64,000 nt of DNA from Poa pratensis (lineage: Eukaryota; Streptophyta; Magnoliopsida; Poales; Poaceae), in contig CAMZMU010000040.1 in assembly GCA_947311845.1 (NCBI GenBank), positions 51,669,557 through 51,733,556 on the forward strand, in the 5' to 3' direction. Shown here piece after piece: positions 45,571-55,724 of this stretch; the stretch's first letter is position 1; every line of letters begins with the position of its first letter. The notes beneath the pieces are model-generated. The model worked only from the letters and a program-made list of their open reading frames with translations, was not told where the DNA came from and searched no databases. The translations under genes and the position numbers were made by a program.

Positions 45571-45760
45571 GTGTGGGATCACTTCGACAAAATAGTAGTC
45601 GATGTGAATAGTGTCCCGGAGTTCAGAACGAAATGTAAATGGCATGGATACATGAGTGTGTTGTTCATGAAAAGCGGAGAAGGAACCAGCCAATTGAGGA
45701 GGCACATCGAGGCTCACATCAAGACAAGAGGAGGAGGAACCAGCATTTGTAATTTATACT
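45571..45760 (+). pseudogene. BED zinc-finger fragment of a hAT transposase
   Basis: The frame reads VWDHFDKIVVDVNSV, then EFRTKCKWHGYM, then GTSQLRRHIEAHIKTRGGG. This is the BED finger at the N-terminus of hAT (RICESLEEPER-like) proteins. The second Cys of the CX2C pair is replaced by His (KCKWHGY), and an insertion follows it. No catalytic domain follows; the frame runs into unrelated AT-rich sequence and stops at 45882. It is a relic. Confidence 0.72.
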
Positions 45761-46204
45761 TTTATTTAGAACAAGTTGTACCTTTTTCTTTCCGAGGTAT
45801 GGAAGGTTTTAATGAGGCATCTACTAATAAATCTCATTATTTATCCCATATGACACTTAGCCACATTTTACTTACTCTTTAGGTTTTCTACATTTTTCAG
45901 AAATTTTCAATTTTTCTGATTTTTTGACGAAATTGAGCCTAAACAGGCACACATGCCAAAATGTCCCATAAAGGCCATACCTGCCACGTGTCTGCCCTTA
46001 TGGCCGAGGTGTCGTTCCTGGGCCTCATTCCGCAGCCCGTGAGACACGGCATGTGTATAAACAGGTCTTCATGGACTGTACCGTGACAGACCTGTATAGA
46101 CGGATGTCGGGCCGTGCCAGGCCTTGGATCGCACGTTTCCCAGGTATACTCTAGGTAAATGTTTTTTGTGTGTACTGACACCATCCTGCGTATTTTCAAC
46201 ATGC

Positions 46205-46205
<1 letters not shown>

Positions 46206-46249
<44 letters not shown>

Positions 46250-46345
46250 GCCGAGTTTCGACGAGCGGGTGGTGAACGATGGCTCTCTCTCTCTCTCCCT
46301 CTCTCTCTCCGGCGAGTTTCGACGAGCGGGTGGTGAACGATGGCG
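46206..46345. repeat. (CT)n microsatellite within a tandem duplication
   Basis: A long CT run (46206-46247) is followed by CCGAGTTTCGACGAGCGGG and TGGTGAACGATGG. A second shorter CT run is then followed by the same sequence. Two units of about 75 bp each carry their own microsatellite. Confidence 0.85.
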
Positions 46346-46799
46346 AGCGCTGGCAGGCGAACTCTGTTGAACTCTGTTGAACTCTACCGGACAATAGCGA
46401 TGGCCTACGACAATGGCGCAAGAGAAACAAATATGGGTTTGTAGTGGTTTGAGAGTAGGGATGCCTATTGTCTTACTTTTTTCCCCCCTATATGTAGGAG
46501 GATTTGGGAGAGTATGGAGGTCCCAAAACGTAGTAAGCTGAGTTGGAGGATGGTTAGGAATGATTTTTCATTTTGCTCTTTTCAAAAGTTTATGGGTTAT
46601 GGAAAGTAGGGGCATGGTTAGAGCCGCTCTAGCGATCATATCTTTTTAACCGTTAGCAAATTTTAACTTCTTTTTTAACCTAACCTCTGCATTGAACAGA
46701 TGCATATGTCCACTTTGTTGCATCATTGAAAGTTTGGTTGACAGTTGAGCAATTTTTAACATAGTATTGCTAATACAATAACAAAACTCATGCTCACAC

Positions 46800-47631
46800 G
46801 GATAGCAGGCTCGCTCGCGTGTCCCTCTGCTACAGTGGAGAGAGGCGACACCGAGGCGTTCTAGTCCCTTCCAGTTCTCGCCGGCGATATCGCCGCTCCC
46901 CTCCGCCTCCGGCCGCCGTTCCGGCACCGGGAGGTGGGGGGGAGCTCCGGTTTCCGCGCAGGTGTAGTTAGGTTGTAGATTAGGGGTGTGTACCGGGCGG
47001 CGCCGTTGCGGACGGAGGCGATGGTGCCGGCGTCGGGTTCTGTCCTCCCCCTCCTTCCCCGTTCCGGCGTCCGCCGGGGAGGCTGTGGAGGTTTTCTGTC
47101 GGGCGTCTTCCTTCTTCTCAGCTCCTCCGGCCGGCCGTGGCGGCGAGGGGAGGAGCGGGTGGAGGTCGGCGTCCCGTTTTGGTGCAGTGGTGGTTGGTTT
47201 CTTTGCTTGCTTCTGCTCCGGCTAGCCACGGTGGTGTGGGGAGCAGCGGCGGGTGATGCGGTGGTGCAGGTGGTGGTGGACCTGGGCGACGCCGCGCCGG
47301 CTGGAGGTTGGGCGGTTTCGAGAAGATGGTGCCGCGGCCGTGCTCTTTCAGCGAGTGATGATCCCGTTGCTCGGCGGCGGGTGGTTGTTGCGGCCGTCTA
47401 CAAGGTGGAGCGTCGCCTCCTTCTCGACGGTGGGCGGTACGGCGGCGCGGCGGTGGCCTAGGTTCTTGGGGCAAGCTTCGGGATCTGATTGCGTTTCTTC
47501 CGGCGGCTGAGGGTGCTCTGTGCACTTTTCCAGGGTTCTTTTGTAATTTTGTGTTTCTTCTGGACCTTGCTGTAAAAGTGTCTTGGCCTCCTTAATATAT
47601 GATCAGATCCTTCCTCAAAAAAAAAAAAAAA
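46800..47631 (+). mobile_element. Non-autonomous poly(A) retroposon (copy B)
   Basis: This 832-bp GC-rich insert ends in a long A run (about 47617-47631). It is flanked by an exact 17-bp duplication AAAACTCATGCTCACAC (46783-46799 and 47632-47648). Its 5' end (CTACAGTGGAGAGAGGCGAC) resembles copy A at 5503-6253 (CTACAGTGCTCAGAGGCGAT), and both contain CCCTCCGCC...GGCCGC blocks. No reverse transcriptase is encoded. It lies just 3' of a predicted exon on the opposite strand, within its presumed intron. Confidence 0.85.
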
Positions 47632-47668
47632 AAAACTCATGCTCACACAGTGTAACCAGTATGTTTAC

Positions 47669-47903
47669 CTGCCGTTGTAGTAGCATCGTCAGGTGAGGCG
47701 CCACCAACCGGTTCCATGTCCATGAGCGGGTGATACGCGTCCGGCCCCACGGAAATGCTCACGCCGCCCTCCGCGCTCGCGTCGCCTGCCGGATGCAGGG
47801 CCCCGACGCCGGCTTGCACCGGCACAGCCGCGGACGCCGCCGCATTGGACAGCGCGAGCAACACGAGCATCCGCAGCAAAACCATGGTGAGCGCGCACTC
47901 CAT
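47669..47903 (-). CDS. Small secreted protein, first exon
   Basis: The minus-strand frame starts MECALTMVLLRMLVLL (a second Met at 47885 could equally be used). It has a typical signal peptide with a hydrophobic core ending near ALSNAAASA. The mature part is acidic and Ser/Gly-rich (GVSISVGPDAYHPLMDMEPV). The exon probably ends at 47669 at a donor CAG/GTAAAC; reading through gives only eight more residues. A TATA box lies upstream. The next exon was not found; a poly(A) retroposon occupies the intron. No family is recognised. It may be a secreted peptide precursor or cell-wall protein. Confidence 0.5.
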
Positions 47904-47941
47904 TTCTCATCTACCCAAGCTCAAGCGATCACACACTGGTT

Positions 47942-47951
47942 AGCTATATAT
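47942..47951 (-). promoter_or_regulatory. TATA box of the small secreted-protein gene
   Basis: The minus strand reads GCATATATAGC about 45 bp upstream of the Met at 47903. 47960-48757 otherwise shows no gene. Confidence 0.5.
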
Positions 47952-48740
47952 GCTAGAGCGACGCGGCGATTCATGTGAAACTGGTCCAAAGCTGACTGTT
48001 CGATAATGCACGTAATCGTGAGTTGCCTGGAAATTAAACCTGCCTGGACTGGAGGTTGTAAGAACGACGAGTCAGTGTGTCAAGGCATGCAGAGCTTCCC
48101 CTTTGACAAGCAAATTCTCGAGGCTGGCAATACGTGGTCGATCGGTCGCACTCTCAAATTCTCAATCATATACTCCATGACTTCCACAATTCTAGGATGC
48201 TACAGTCGTGCGAAACTGAGAAGAAGCTTCCACGATGTGTGGTGCTACGGTTCCGTTTAGACTTCCACATACGGTTCAAACGGCGTACGGTTATACCGTA
48301 CTACAGTACGTGTCTAGCTACCTGCCTGTTCAATGTTCAGGTCTACCGACCACTGGCTTGAATGTCACCGATCCGGTCTTCGTCAATCTTCTAGTTCCTG
48401 TTGAAAATGACCGAGCTGATGAAAGAACTTGAGTTCTAGAGATGCCCAGAGAAGACGACCGAAAGCTCCGGAGCAGAGATTTCTGAGTTCTGACTTCCGA
48501 CCTCCACTGCTCACTCTGTCTTAGCAGTATGCATCAGCTGGTGAACTGAACTGCTAGTGTCATTTTGGTCAATTAGATGCACGATCAGTATCACACTTCC
48601 CTATAAAACATGGCACAAATTAACAGCACGCGGTGTTTTTGTACCCACAGTACAAATTAACAATTGAGGAATGCAGGTTAACTAATCTCAGAAAAAAAAT
48701 GCAGGTTGATATGAAGAAAAAAGAGACCACAGAAGCAGAC

Positions 48741-48748
48741 AAAAAAAA
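48741..48748 (-). terminator. Pol III terminator of tRNA-Lys
   Basis: A run of eight T on the minus strand begins about 9 nt after the tRNA end, as expected for RNA polymerase III termination. Confidence 0.8.
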
Positions 48749-48757
48749 CATGGCAAC

Positions 48758-48829
48758 GCCGTCCGTGGGATTCGAACCCACGACCACACGGTTAAAAGCC
48801 GTGCGCTCTACCAACTGAGCTAGGACGGC
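48758..48829 (-). tRNA. tRNA-Lys (anticodon UUU)
   Basis: The 72-nt minus-strand sequence folds as a complete cloverleaf. The acceptor stem is GCCGTCC/GGACGGC. The D-arm is GCTCAGTTGGTAGAGC. The anticodon stem is CACGG/CCGTG with loop CTTTTAA (anticodon TTT), and the T-arm is GTGGGTTCGAATCCCAC. There is no intron, and CCA is not encoded, as in nuclear tRNAs. The B box GGTTCGAATCC is perfect. Confidence 0.97.
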
Positions 48830-49786
48830 TCGACTTTCATAGGCTGCTTCAAAGAAATTGACAAAGTTCTATTTTCGACTATCGACGAGTAGAGCATACG
48901 TATTTAGTTTTAGCTTTTAAGTGTAAATCGTCTAACCACCACGTAGACGATCCAGAGTCATATGTGCATCATTTTTTCGTTACTTTATGAGTTATTATCA
49001 CTAAATGATCCAGGTCAACTGAAAAACATATAAAAACATGGTCCATCCAATAAACTATCTCTAATTTCTTAATCACGAAGAACTCTGGCTCTAGTTAACA
49101 TTTGTAAACAAACATTACAGATCTCCAGATTAATGTGACATTTAAAATTTTGATCAGCGACAAAACATCTACACTTTAGCTTCAACTTGTTTTTCCCGAC
49201 TACATTTCTCTGTTCTACATATGTTTTTATATATCGAACAACTCATTTTCGTACACTTTTTCACTAAGCCATATAAGATTTTCGATATCGGGCCTCTTTT
49301 TTTATTCTTGGGGATAGAAAACATATACGAACAGAAAAGGCATAGTATTGTAATGTCATGCACACTCTAATCTTATAAGATTTTGTATGTATCTAATTTT
49401 ATTCTATTTCACGAAAGAAATTGTACAGAGGTTGGAGTGGATGATAGAATTTCTATAAGAAGCAGTACAAATGTATTCACGAAAAAATCCTATAAAATCC
49501 AATCATACATATTAAACAATCAAGATAGGAAAATTTCGCATGACATTAAATCCTCTAAATATTCTATGCAATTCCTTTGAATCAAATGAACCTAAAGTGA
49601 TCCAGAGGTGATCTACATGGGAAAACTTAGAGATGTTGGTCCTTTGGATGATGTTTGAAACTCAGAACATTCCCATCCTTCAAGCAATTCGATCCCACAA
49701 ATTCAAACGGCAGTTCCCCCAATAGTTGCTTCTGCGCTTTCGAATTTCGTCCCCGGTTTCCCTCGACTCCCCCAGCAACGGAATCC

Positions 49787-51213
49787 GGCAATTTTGATGA
49801 ATTTGACCCTTTTTTGAACTTATTTCACAAAATGGATAAAAAATTGAAATATTTTACGATCTAACCCTTTTTCATGGCGCCCGGCTCTGGGCGCCATGGC
49901 AGACTGCACGACGCCCCGACAAAATCGTCATGGATCCTGCCACATCAGATTAGGCGGGACCCACCTTGATAGCACGGCGCCCCGGGTCAGGGCGTCATGC
50001 CTGCTACCATGGCGCCTTTAGCCATAAAACCGAGAAAGAATAAATAAAGTCAAGGTATGTGTATGCACACTTAATGAGCTCTACCCCACTGGTCGGTGGT
50101 GTGCTTATGGTGCTGATTATTCTCTCAGGTTGTGAGTTCGATTCCATATTGTACAGAATTTTTTTCCCCAAAATTTCTGTTGTTTTTTGTTTTTTCTCAA
50201 CCAACATATACCGTGTATTATACAAAATATAAAATTATTTTTTTGTTTTTTCACATAAGTAGGCAACGTTGCAAATTCTTGTATGTATATATACTTTTTT
50301 TTTCATTTGTTACATACATAAATTTCACGTCGTTGCGTGTGCTTATATACAAGGAATTTTTTGTTGTTTTTGTTTTTCACTCTACCAACATATACAAGAT
50401 GTTATACAAAACATAAAATTAATTTTTTTGTTTTTTTGTTTTTCACATAGGTAGGCTATGTTGCAAATTCGTGTATGTATATATACTTTGCTTTTATTTG
50501 TTACATACATAAATTTCACGTCGCTGCGTGTGCTTATATACAAGGAAAATTTTGTTGTTTTTTGTTTTTCACTCTACCAACATATACAAGATGTTATACA
50601 AAACATATTTTTTTTTGTTGTTTTTCACATACTAGGCAACGTTGCAAGTTTTTGTATGTATATATACTTTGCTTTTATTTGATACATACATACATTTCAT
50701 CGTCGCTGCATGTGCTTATATACAAGAAATCTTTTGTGCTATATACAGAAAGCAAAAAAAATATTTTTATGTTTTCTATAACATGCTGTATATTGTTGGT
50801 TGAGTGAAAAACAAGAAACAACAAAAATCCGAGAAAAAAAATGGTGCGAAACATGGAATCGAACTCATAACCTAACAAAACAGACAACACCACATACCAC
50901 TAGGGTAGAGATCATTACATATACCGAGTGTTTTGTTCGATTCTCGATTTTACCAACGAGTAAAAAAAAGGAGTACGGCTAAAGGCACCATGGTAGTAGG
51001 CATGACGCCCTGGCCTGGGGCGCCGTGCTATCAAGGTGGGTCCCGCTTAATCTGACGTGGCAGGATCCATGACGCCTTTTGTCGGGGCGTCGTGCAGTCT
51101 GACATGGCGCCCCAGAGCCGGGCGTCGTGAAAAAGGTTAGATCGTGAAATATTTCAAATTTTGGTCCATTTTGTGAAATAAGTTAAAAAAAGGTCAAATT
51201 CGTCAAAATTGCC
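49787..51213. mobile_element. Long-TIR Mutator-like element with tRNA-like arms
   Basis: The ends GGCAATTTTGATGAATTTGA and the complement of TCGTCAAAATTGCC are flanked by an exact 9-bp duplication ACGGAATCC (49778-49786 and 51214-51222). The inverted arms are at least 240 bp and continue, more diverged, to about 50165 and 50845. Each arm holds a tRNA-like segment (GAGCTCTACCCCACTGG and GTGAGTTCGATTCC on the left; the inverted equivalent at 50847-50930). The middle is AT-rich with three direct repeats. No transposase is seen. It inserted just before the 5' UTR of the WSS1-like gene, about 110 bp from its ATG. 48830-49777 shows no gene. Confidence 0.85.
50150..50735. repeat. Three direct repeats of about 182-191 bp
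   Basis: Copies are marked by GTGCTTATATACAAG at about 50339, 50530 and 50712, each preceded by TACATACATAAATTTCA-like sequence and a T-run. They occupy the core of the long-TIR element. Confidence 0.85.
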
Positions 51214-51325
51214 ACGGAATCCCCCTCTCACACGCGCACGCTTCTCATAAACTTCCCCTCGTCTCCCGCCCGGCTCGCCGCCCCCAATCGATTTCAAATC
51301 GCGCGGCGTCGGATCGGCGGCGGCA

Positions 51326-53906
51326 ATGGAGGTGGGCGACCTGCACAAGGTGTGGGAGATCCGCCCACTCAAGCGGAAGCCCGACGAGCCCGTCGCCCGC
51401 GCGCTCCTCGACCGCATCGCCAAGCAGGTCCAGCCCATCATGCGCCGCCGCAAGTGGCGCGTCAAGGTCCTCTCCGAGATGTCGTAAGCTCCGAGCCAAA
51501 CCCTAATCGCCATATCCCCCTCCCTTCCCCCTCGTTCGATTCCGCGTGCCGGTGGTCTGATTTTCGATGGCGGTGTCGTCAGGCCGAAGAACCCCAGCCT
51601 GCTGGGGCTCAACGTCAACAGGGGCGTCGAGGTGAAGCTGCGGCTGCGGCGCGACGGCCGGGACCACGACTTCATCCCCTACGAGGAGGTGCTCGACACC
51701 ATGCTCCACGAGCTCGCCCACATCGCGCGCGGGCCCCACGACGCGCAGTTTTACAAGCTCTGGGATGAACTCCGCAAGGTTCGTATCCGTATGCTGTTGA
51801 CACTGCCCTTGTATTGGTGCTCGAAATTTTGATGATTCCACCGAATAGAAGTTCACTAGTATATATGCATTCGCTTGGACTCTGCTTGTGTGCACGAGGC
51901 TATACAACAAATGCCAAAACTGTCCATAATCTCTTGCAAGTAAACACGTTTCATGAATGTTAGTTCAATTGATTTCAAGTCTAGCAGCATTTAACTCGGT
52001 ATGAACAGTTTGGTTGGTTGATGTCTGTGTTGTGAACTGGATTAGTCAAAGCAGTGATATGCAAGTTAGTAGGCCCTCTATTTAGTTGTTCTAAATATCA
52101 CAACTTTTACCAAACCTCACCATAACAATTGTTCGAACTCTGGGTGCTACAGAAAATTTATATGCTTAGGATTGCTGCTTATACTATACTAACAACACAT
52201 TTTTTCTGTATAATTTTTCATAAATTGTTAAAGATGATTCTAGTTTTTAGTACTGTCTAAGGTGTGAAGTGCGGTTATTGTTTGCTTGCACAGTTGAAAT
52301 GTACCTAGTTTTTTCTTAACCATCAGAGGCTTATGCTGCTTATGGGTAATAATTCAGGAATGTGAAGAACTTGTTGCAAAGGGTATCACTGGACCAGGAC
52401 AAGGGTTTGATGGTACAGGCAGGAGATTAGGTGGATTTTCAGTACATCCAGCACCACCATCTCTCCGGCAAGCTACATTAACTGCAGCACATAAACGGGC
52501 AAGGAATGGGGCTCTGTTGCCATCCGGCCCAAGAAAGCTCGGTGGAAATAATGATATTATGAGTGCGCTTAGTCCTATGCAAGCTGCTGCCATGGCTGCT
52601 GAAAGGAGAATGCAAGATGACTTGTGGTGTGGATCACATGATCAATCTGGTATTGATGATTCAGAAGATGTTGTTATTCTTGAGCAACCTCCTAACTTGA
52701 CAGCAAAGAATGGAAAACATACAAAGGCCGGAAAAAACACGAAGGCTATTTTTTCGAGCGGTTCTGCAGAGTGCAGCACTTCATCTGGATCTCAAGTTGC
52801 GGCACAAGGCGATTCCTCTTCTTGTAGGACAACTGATGCAGCCATCAGTTCTCTGTGGGAGTGTAGTGCTTGCACACTTTTAAATCCGGTAAATTGACCG
52901 TCTCACTTTTGTTTTGTAACACTGTTCCCTGAAGTTCCTCACTTCATACCGTTTCTCATACCAAACTAAAAGTCTAGCCGTGGTTCATGGCTAGCTCTCC
53001 TGCTAACCTGAGGTTTCAGTATACAGATTCTCTTTTGTATTCTTGGTGGTACTTCTCACTGGATGAATTTCATTATGATATTATAGCATAATCTACGAGG
53101 TTCACCGGACATGGTTTGTATGTTTATGATCCACACGCTAATAGTGAGCAGATATCTAGTTGGTGCTTTCAGAGCAGAGTAGGCTTATCCGATTATGTAA
53201 ACGTCAGTGAACACCTAAATTTGAGAATTTATTTGGGAGCTACATATGGTATACCTAGGATAAATTGGACTGCTCATTCATGCCTACCTAGCTGTAGGTT
53301 TCTTGACACATAATCTCCTTACGATATTCTGAAGCCTCACTGCGCAAGTTTATGTATTAAGTTAACACTTTAGTCGTTGGAGGGATTTAACTATAGGTTA
53401 GACGGTTTTAACAGTGTAATAAACTCCCTTTGCTATTATGATAAACCCACAAATAATTCTATGTATATTCGCCATGCCAAATGACATAACTTTTTTTCTT
53501 GCCTTGCTGTATTTGTATTGTTATTCTTAGGTTTGTTTACACATTTTTCGTCGTGTAAGAGTTACATCTTCCCTGTTCTTGTTTGTCAACATTATCTAAA
53601 AATTTCCGTTTTGAAACATCTGTTTCACTTTCTGAAATAAAAGCAACGGCTTGTCTACTTGTGTTCTAATTCCGATGTTTCCCTCTCTTTAATACATTTT
53701 TATCTGAACTTTTGTAGCCTCTGGCGCCAATATGTGAAGTTTGTGGGACAGCGAAACCTAAGATTGCAAAAGCCAAGTACAGTACGTGGTCCTGTAAATT
53801 CTGTACTCTAGAGAACAGTGTTGAACTTGAGAAATGTTCGGCATGTGATCAATGGAGGTACTCATATGGAGCACCTGCAGCCACATATGGTCCAAGCTAT
53901 GATTGA
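51326..53906 (+). CDS. WSS1: WSS1-type DNA-protein crosslink protease (WLM domain + RanBP2 zinc fingers)
   Basis: Four exons splice cleanly: 51326-51483, 51583-51778, 52358-52888 and 53718-53906 (GT-AG throughout), giving 357 aa. The WLM domain (about residues 1-125) starts MEVGDLHKVWEIRPLKR and contains the zinc-protease motif HELAHIARGPHDAQF (His95, Glu96, His99, third ligand His105). Two RanBP2-type fingers follow: WECSAC...CEVC (Cys287, 290, 301, 304) and WSCKFC...CSAC (Cys321, 324, 335, 338). WSS1/SPRTN-type proteases cleave proteins covalently trapped on DNA in the nucleus; this role is known for the family and inferred here. No lesion is visible. A TIR element sits just upstream and could affect the promoter. 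Confidence 0.95.
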
Positions 53907-55560
53907 CATTCAGTAAAGCTACAATAATACGGTAAGTATATGCCGTACCAGGTGTTCTACAAAGTTTCTTCTCTTGTGAGGCAAGTTACTCATGCACTCA
54001 GAAATGGCTTCTTTCTAGAAATAGCAGCATAGCAGTTCCGTCACTTCGTTAATGCGTTAGTACACAGTGTACTATGTAGCTCAGCAGAGCAGTGGCTTAT
54101 TTTGCTTGCAGCTGTAAAGTAGATTTGTCTCCCGTCTCTCAGGAAACCATTTAAACCGTTATGTGCATTTGTGATTAAGTCGTTTGACCACAATAGCTAA
54201 ATGTTGTGCACAGTATGGCAGGTGGATGGTACATGTATATGTATGGAAAGCTGTAGCAAAAATTTAGTACCGCGAACAGTTTCAGGCTTTCAGCTAATGA
54301 TCATCTTGTGCATTCATTTGTGCTGCAGTTTGATAATGTATACTCCCTCCCTATCAAAATGTAAAACTTTCTACCTACTTTCCACGCACATGCATCTAGA
54401 CATGTTTTAGTGCAAGGTTCACATGAACCTTGTACTAAAACATGTCTATATGCATATGTGGGGAAAATGGCTAGAAAGTCTTATATTTTGATACGGAGGG
54501 AGTAGAACACTAGGCCCAAATGTTGCTCAAAGTCTCAAACATCTTGTACCCACCCCACATGGGTTAGTGATACCATTTGGACCAGTTTTTTTTTTTTTTT
54601 GCTTATTAGGGTTTACCCCAGAGGCACTGGGTCTGTCCTTTTTTAGGGTTTACCCCAGAGGCACTACGGTTGCAAACTGGCGGGGTGATACAAAGGGTTA
54701 GAAGCAAGTTCCTAGTATGTGTTGATCTATTTTATATGTCGTGTGATCTATCTCAGTAGTTGACCTCTGACAGCGATACTGAGTTTTTAAGGATTAGGGT
54801 GTTGCATGCATCACGAGTTTGCCCAACAGATATGTTTAAGGAATGAATGCTCTATTTTATATGTTGTGATGATCTATCAGTAGTTGACCTCTGACAGCGA
54901 TTGTTTTTGTTTTCGCAGGATCACACTTTTGGTCAGGCACCTGCTGCAATGTCTATAAATTGTCTTATTAGCAGCTGTTGCCTCTGTTACCACTCGATGT
55001 AAGTCTACCGAGTTGCAGAAAGAGCATGGATCGCTAGCTTGGTACTCCAACCGTGTATACAAGGCCTATTAGTACAAGGTTAATAGGCCTTGTAAACCTG
55101 GATGGAGGGTCTATCCAAGTAGCTGATCAACAGAGCTCCCAATTTCCTTTTGGGAGCATTAAATCAGTTTGAAACGCTGTTTGTTTTGGTACGTTGCACA
55201 CCCCTGATTTGCTCTTGTGCAAGAATGCCGCAATATATCTTCAGTCCAATGTTGTGTCCAAGCACGCAGTTGACGTGTTCATGAAATCGGATTCTGATCC
55301 AAGTGTTATAGCCTTCGTGTGACCAAAGCTGCCACTGGTAGTTACCTCACCAGCGAGCTAACCTGCTCCGTTGAATTTGAGTTCACTCTCGTTGCAGCAA
55401 GATGTCGCTTGGGAACATTTCCGCACATTTGCTTGGTGAAGGTCATTGACATTAGTGTAGGAGTTTGTTCTGGAGTACTACTACATTATATCAGCGTGGT
55501 AGGAACTGGGAAGTGAGACTTGGGTTCATTGATGCTTGGAAAGGAGCTTATGATGTGACA
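53907..55560 (+). other. WSS1-like 3' UTR with a probable intron
   Basis: Just after the stop codon, a strong donor (ACG/GTAAGTATATG) lies at 53932 and a T-rich acceptor (TTTTGTTTTCGCAG) ends at 54918, suggesting a 987-bp intron in the 3' UTR. The downstream UTR contains a 13-bp inverted repeat ACAAGGCCTATTA (55059-55093). The intron holds a Stowaway MITE and local direct repeats, including two copies of GTTTACCCCAGAGGCACT near 54610 and 54647 and two copies of AGTTGACCTCTGACAGCGAT near 54757 and 54882. Confidence 0.5.
54343..54502. mobile_element. Stowaway MITE, 160 bp
   Basis: Complete inverted ends (CTCCCTCCCTATCAAAATGT and the complement of ACATTTTGATACGGAGGGAG with small changes) are flanked by TA duplications (54341-54342, 54503-54504). 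The middle carries an internal hairpin AAGGTTCATGTGAACCTT. It sits in the predicted 3' UTR intron. Confidence 0.92.
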
Positions 55561-55724
55561 AAAAATCTTTTATCACACGTTTTGGGGTAGACTTTGCGTG
55601 TTTTTCGTTCACTCACACCTGCATTTTCCACCCCTTTTTCTTTGTTCGACACCGGATTGCAATTACTTGCGCACGTGCTGTGAAAGCGAGCATCTCTCAT
55701 GGTAGCATGGTACAATGGTACTAC

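Larger units (their letters stand above)
38516..46205. repeat. Segmental duplication, copy 2 (NAC + GLR block)
   Basis: This is the second copy of the block described at 22541-33235, about 16 kb downstream and in the same orientation. It holds a deleted NAC gene, a GLR relic, the conserved block at 42590-42905, a 2.2-kb Mutator-like element and a BED-finger fragment. Its right end (near 46150-46204) shows the apparent empty site of the MITE/MULE insertion in copy 1. Confidence 0.83.

Noticed and set aside
48633..48818. Short ORF over the tRNA
   Set aside because: It overlaps a complete tRNA-Lys cloverleaf and has no coding support.
50060..50165. A functional tRNA gene
   Set aside because: Only the B-box-like and an upstream tRNA-like segment are visible; the stems do not pair into a full cloverleaf.
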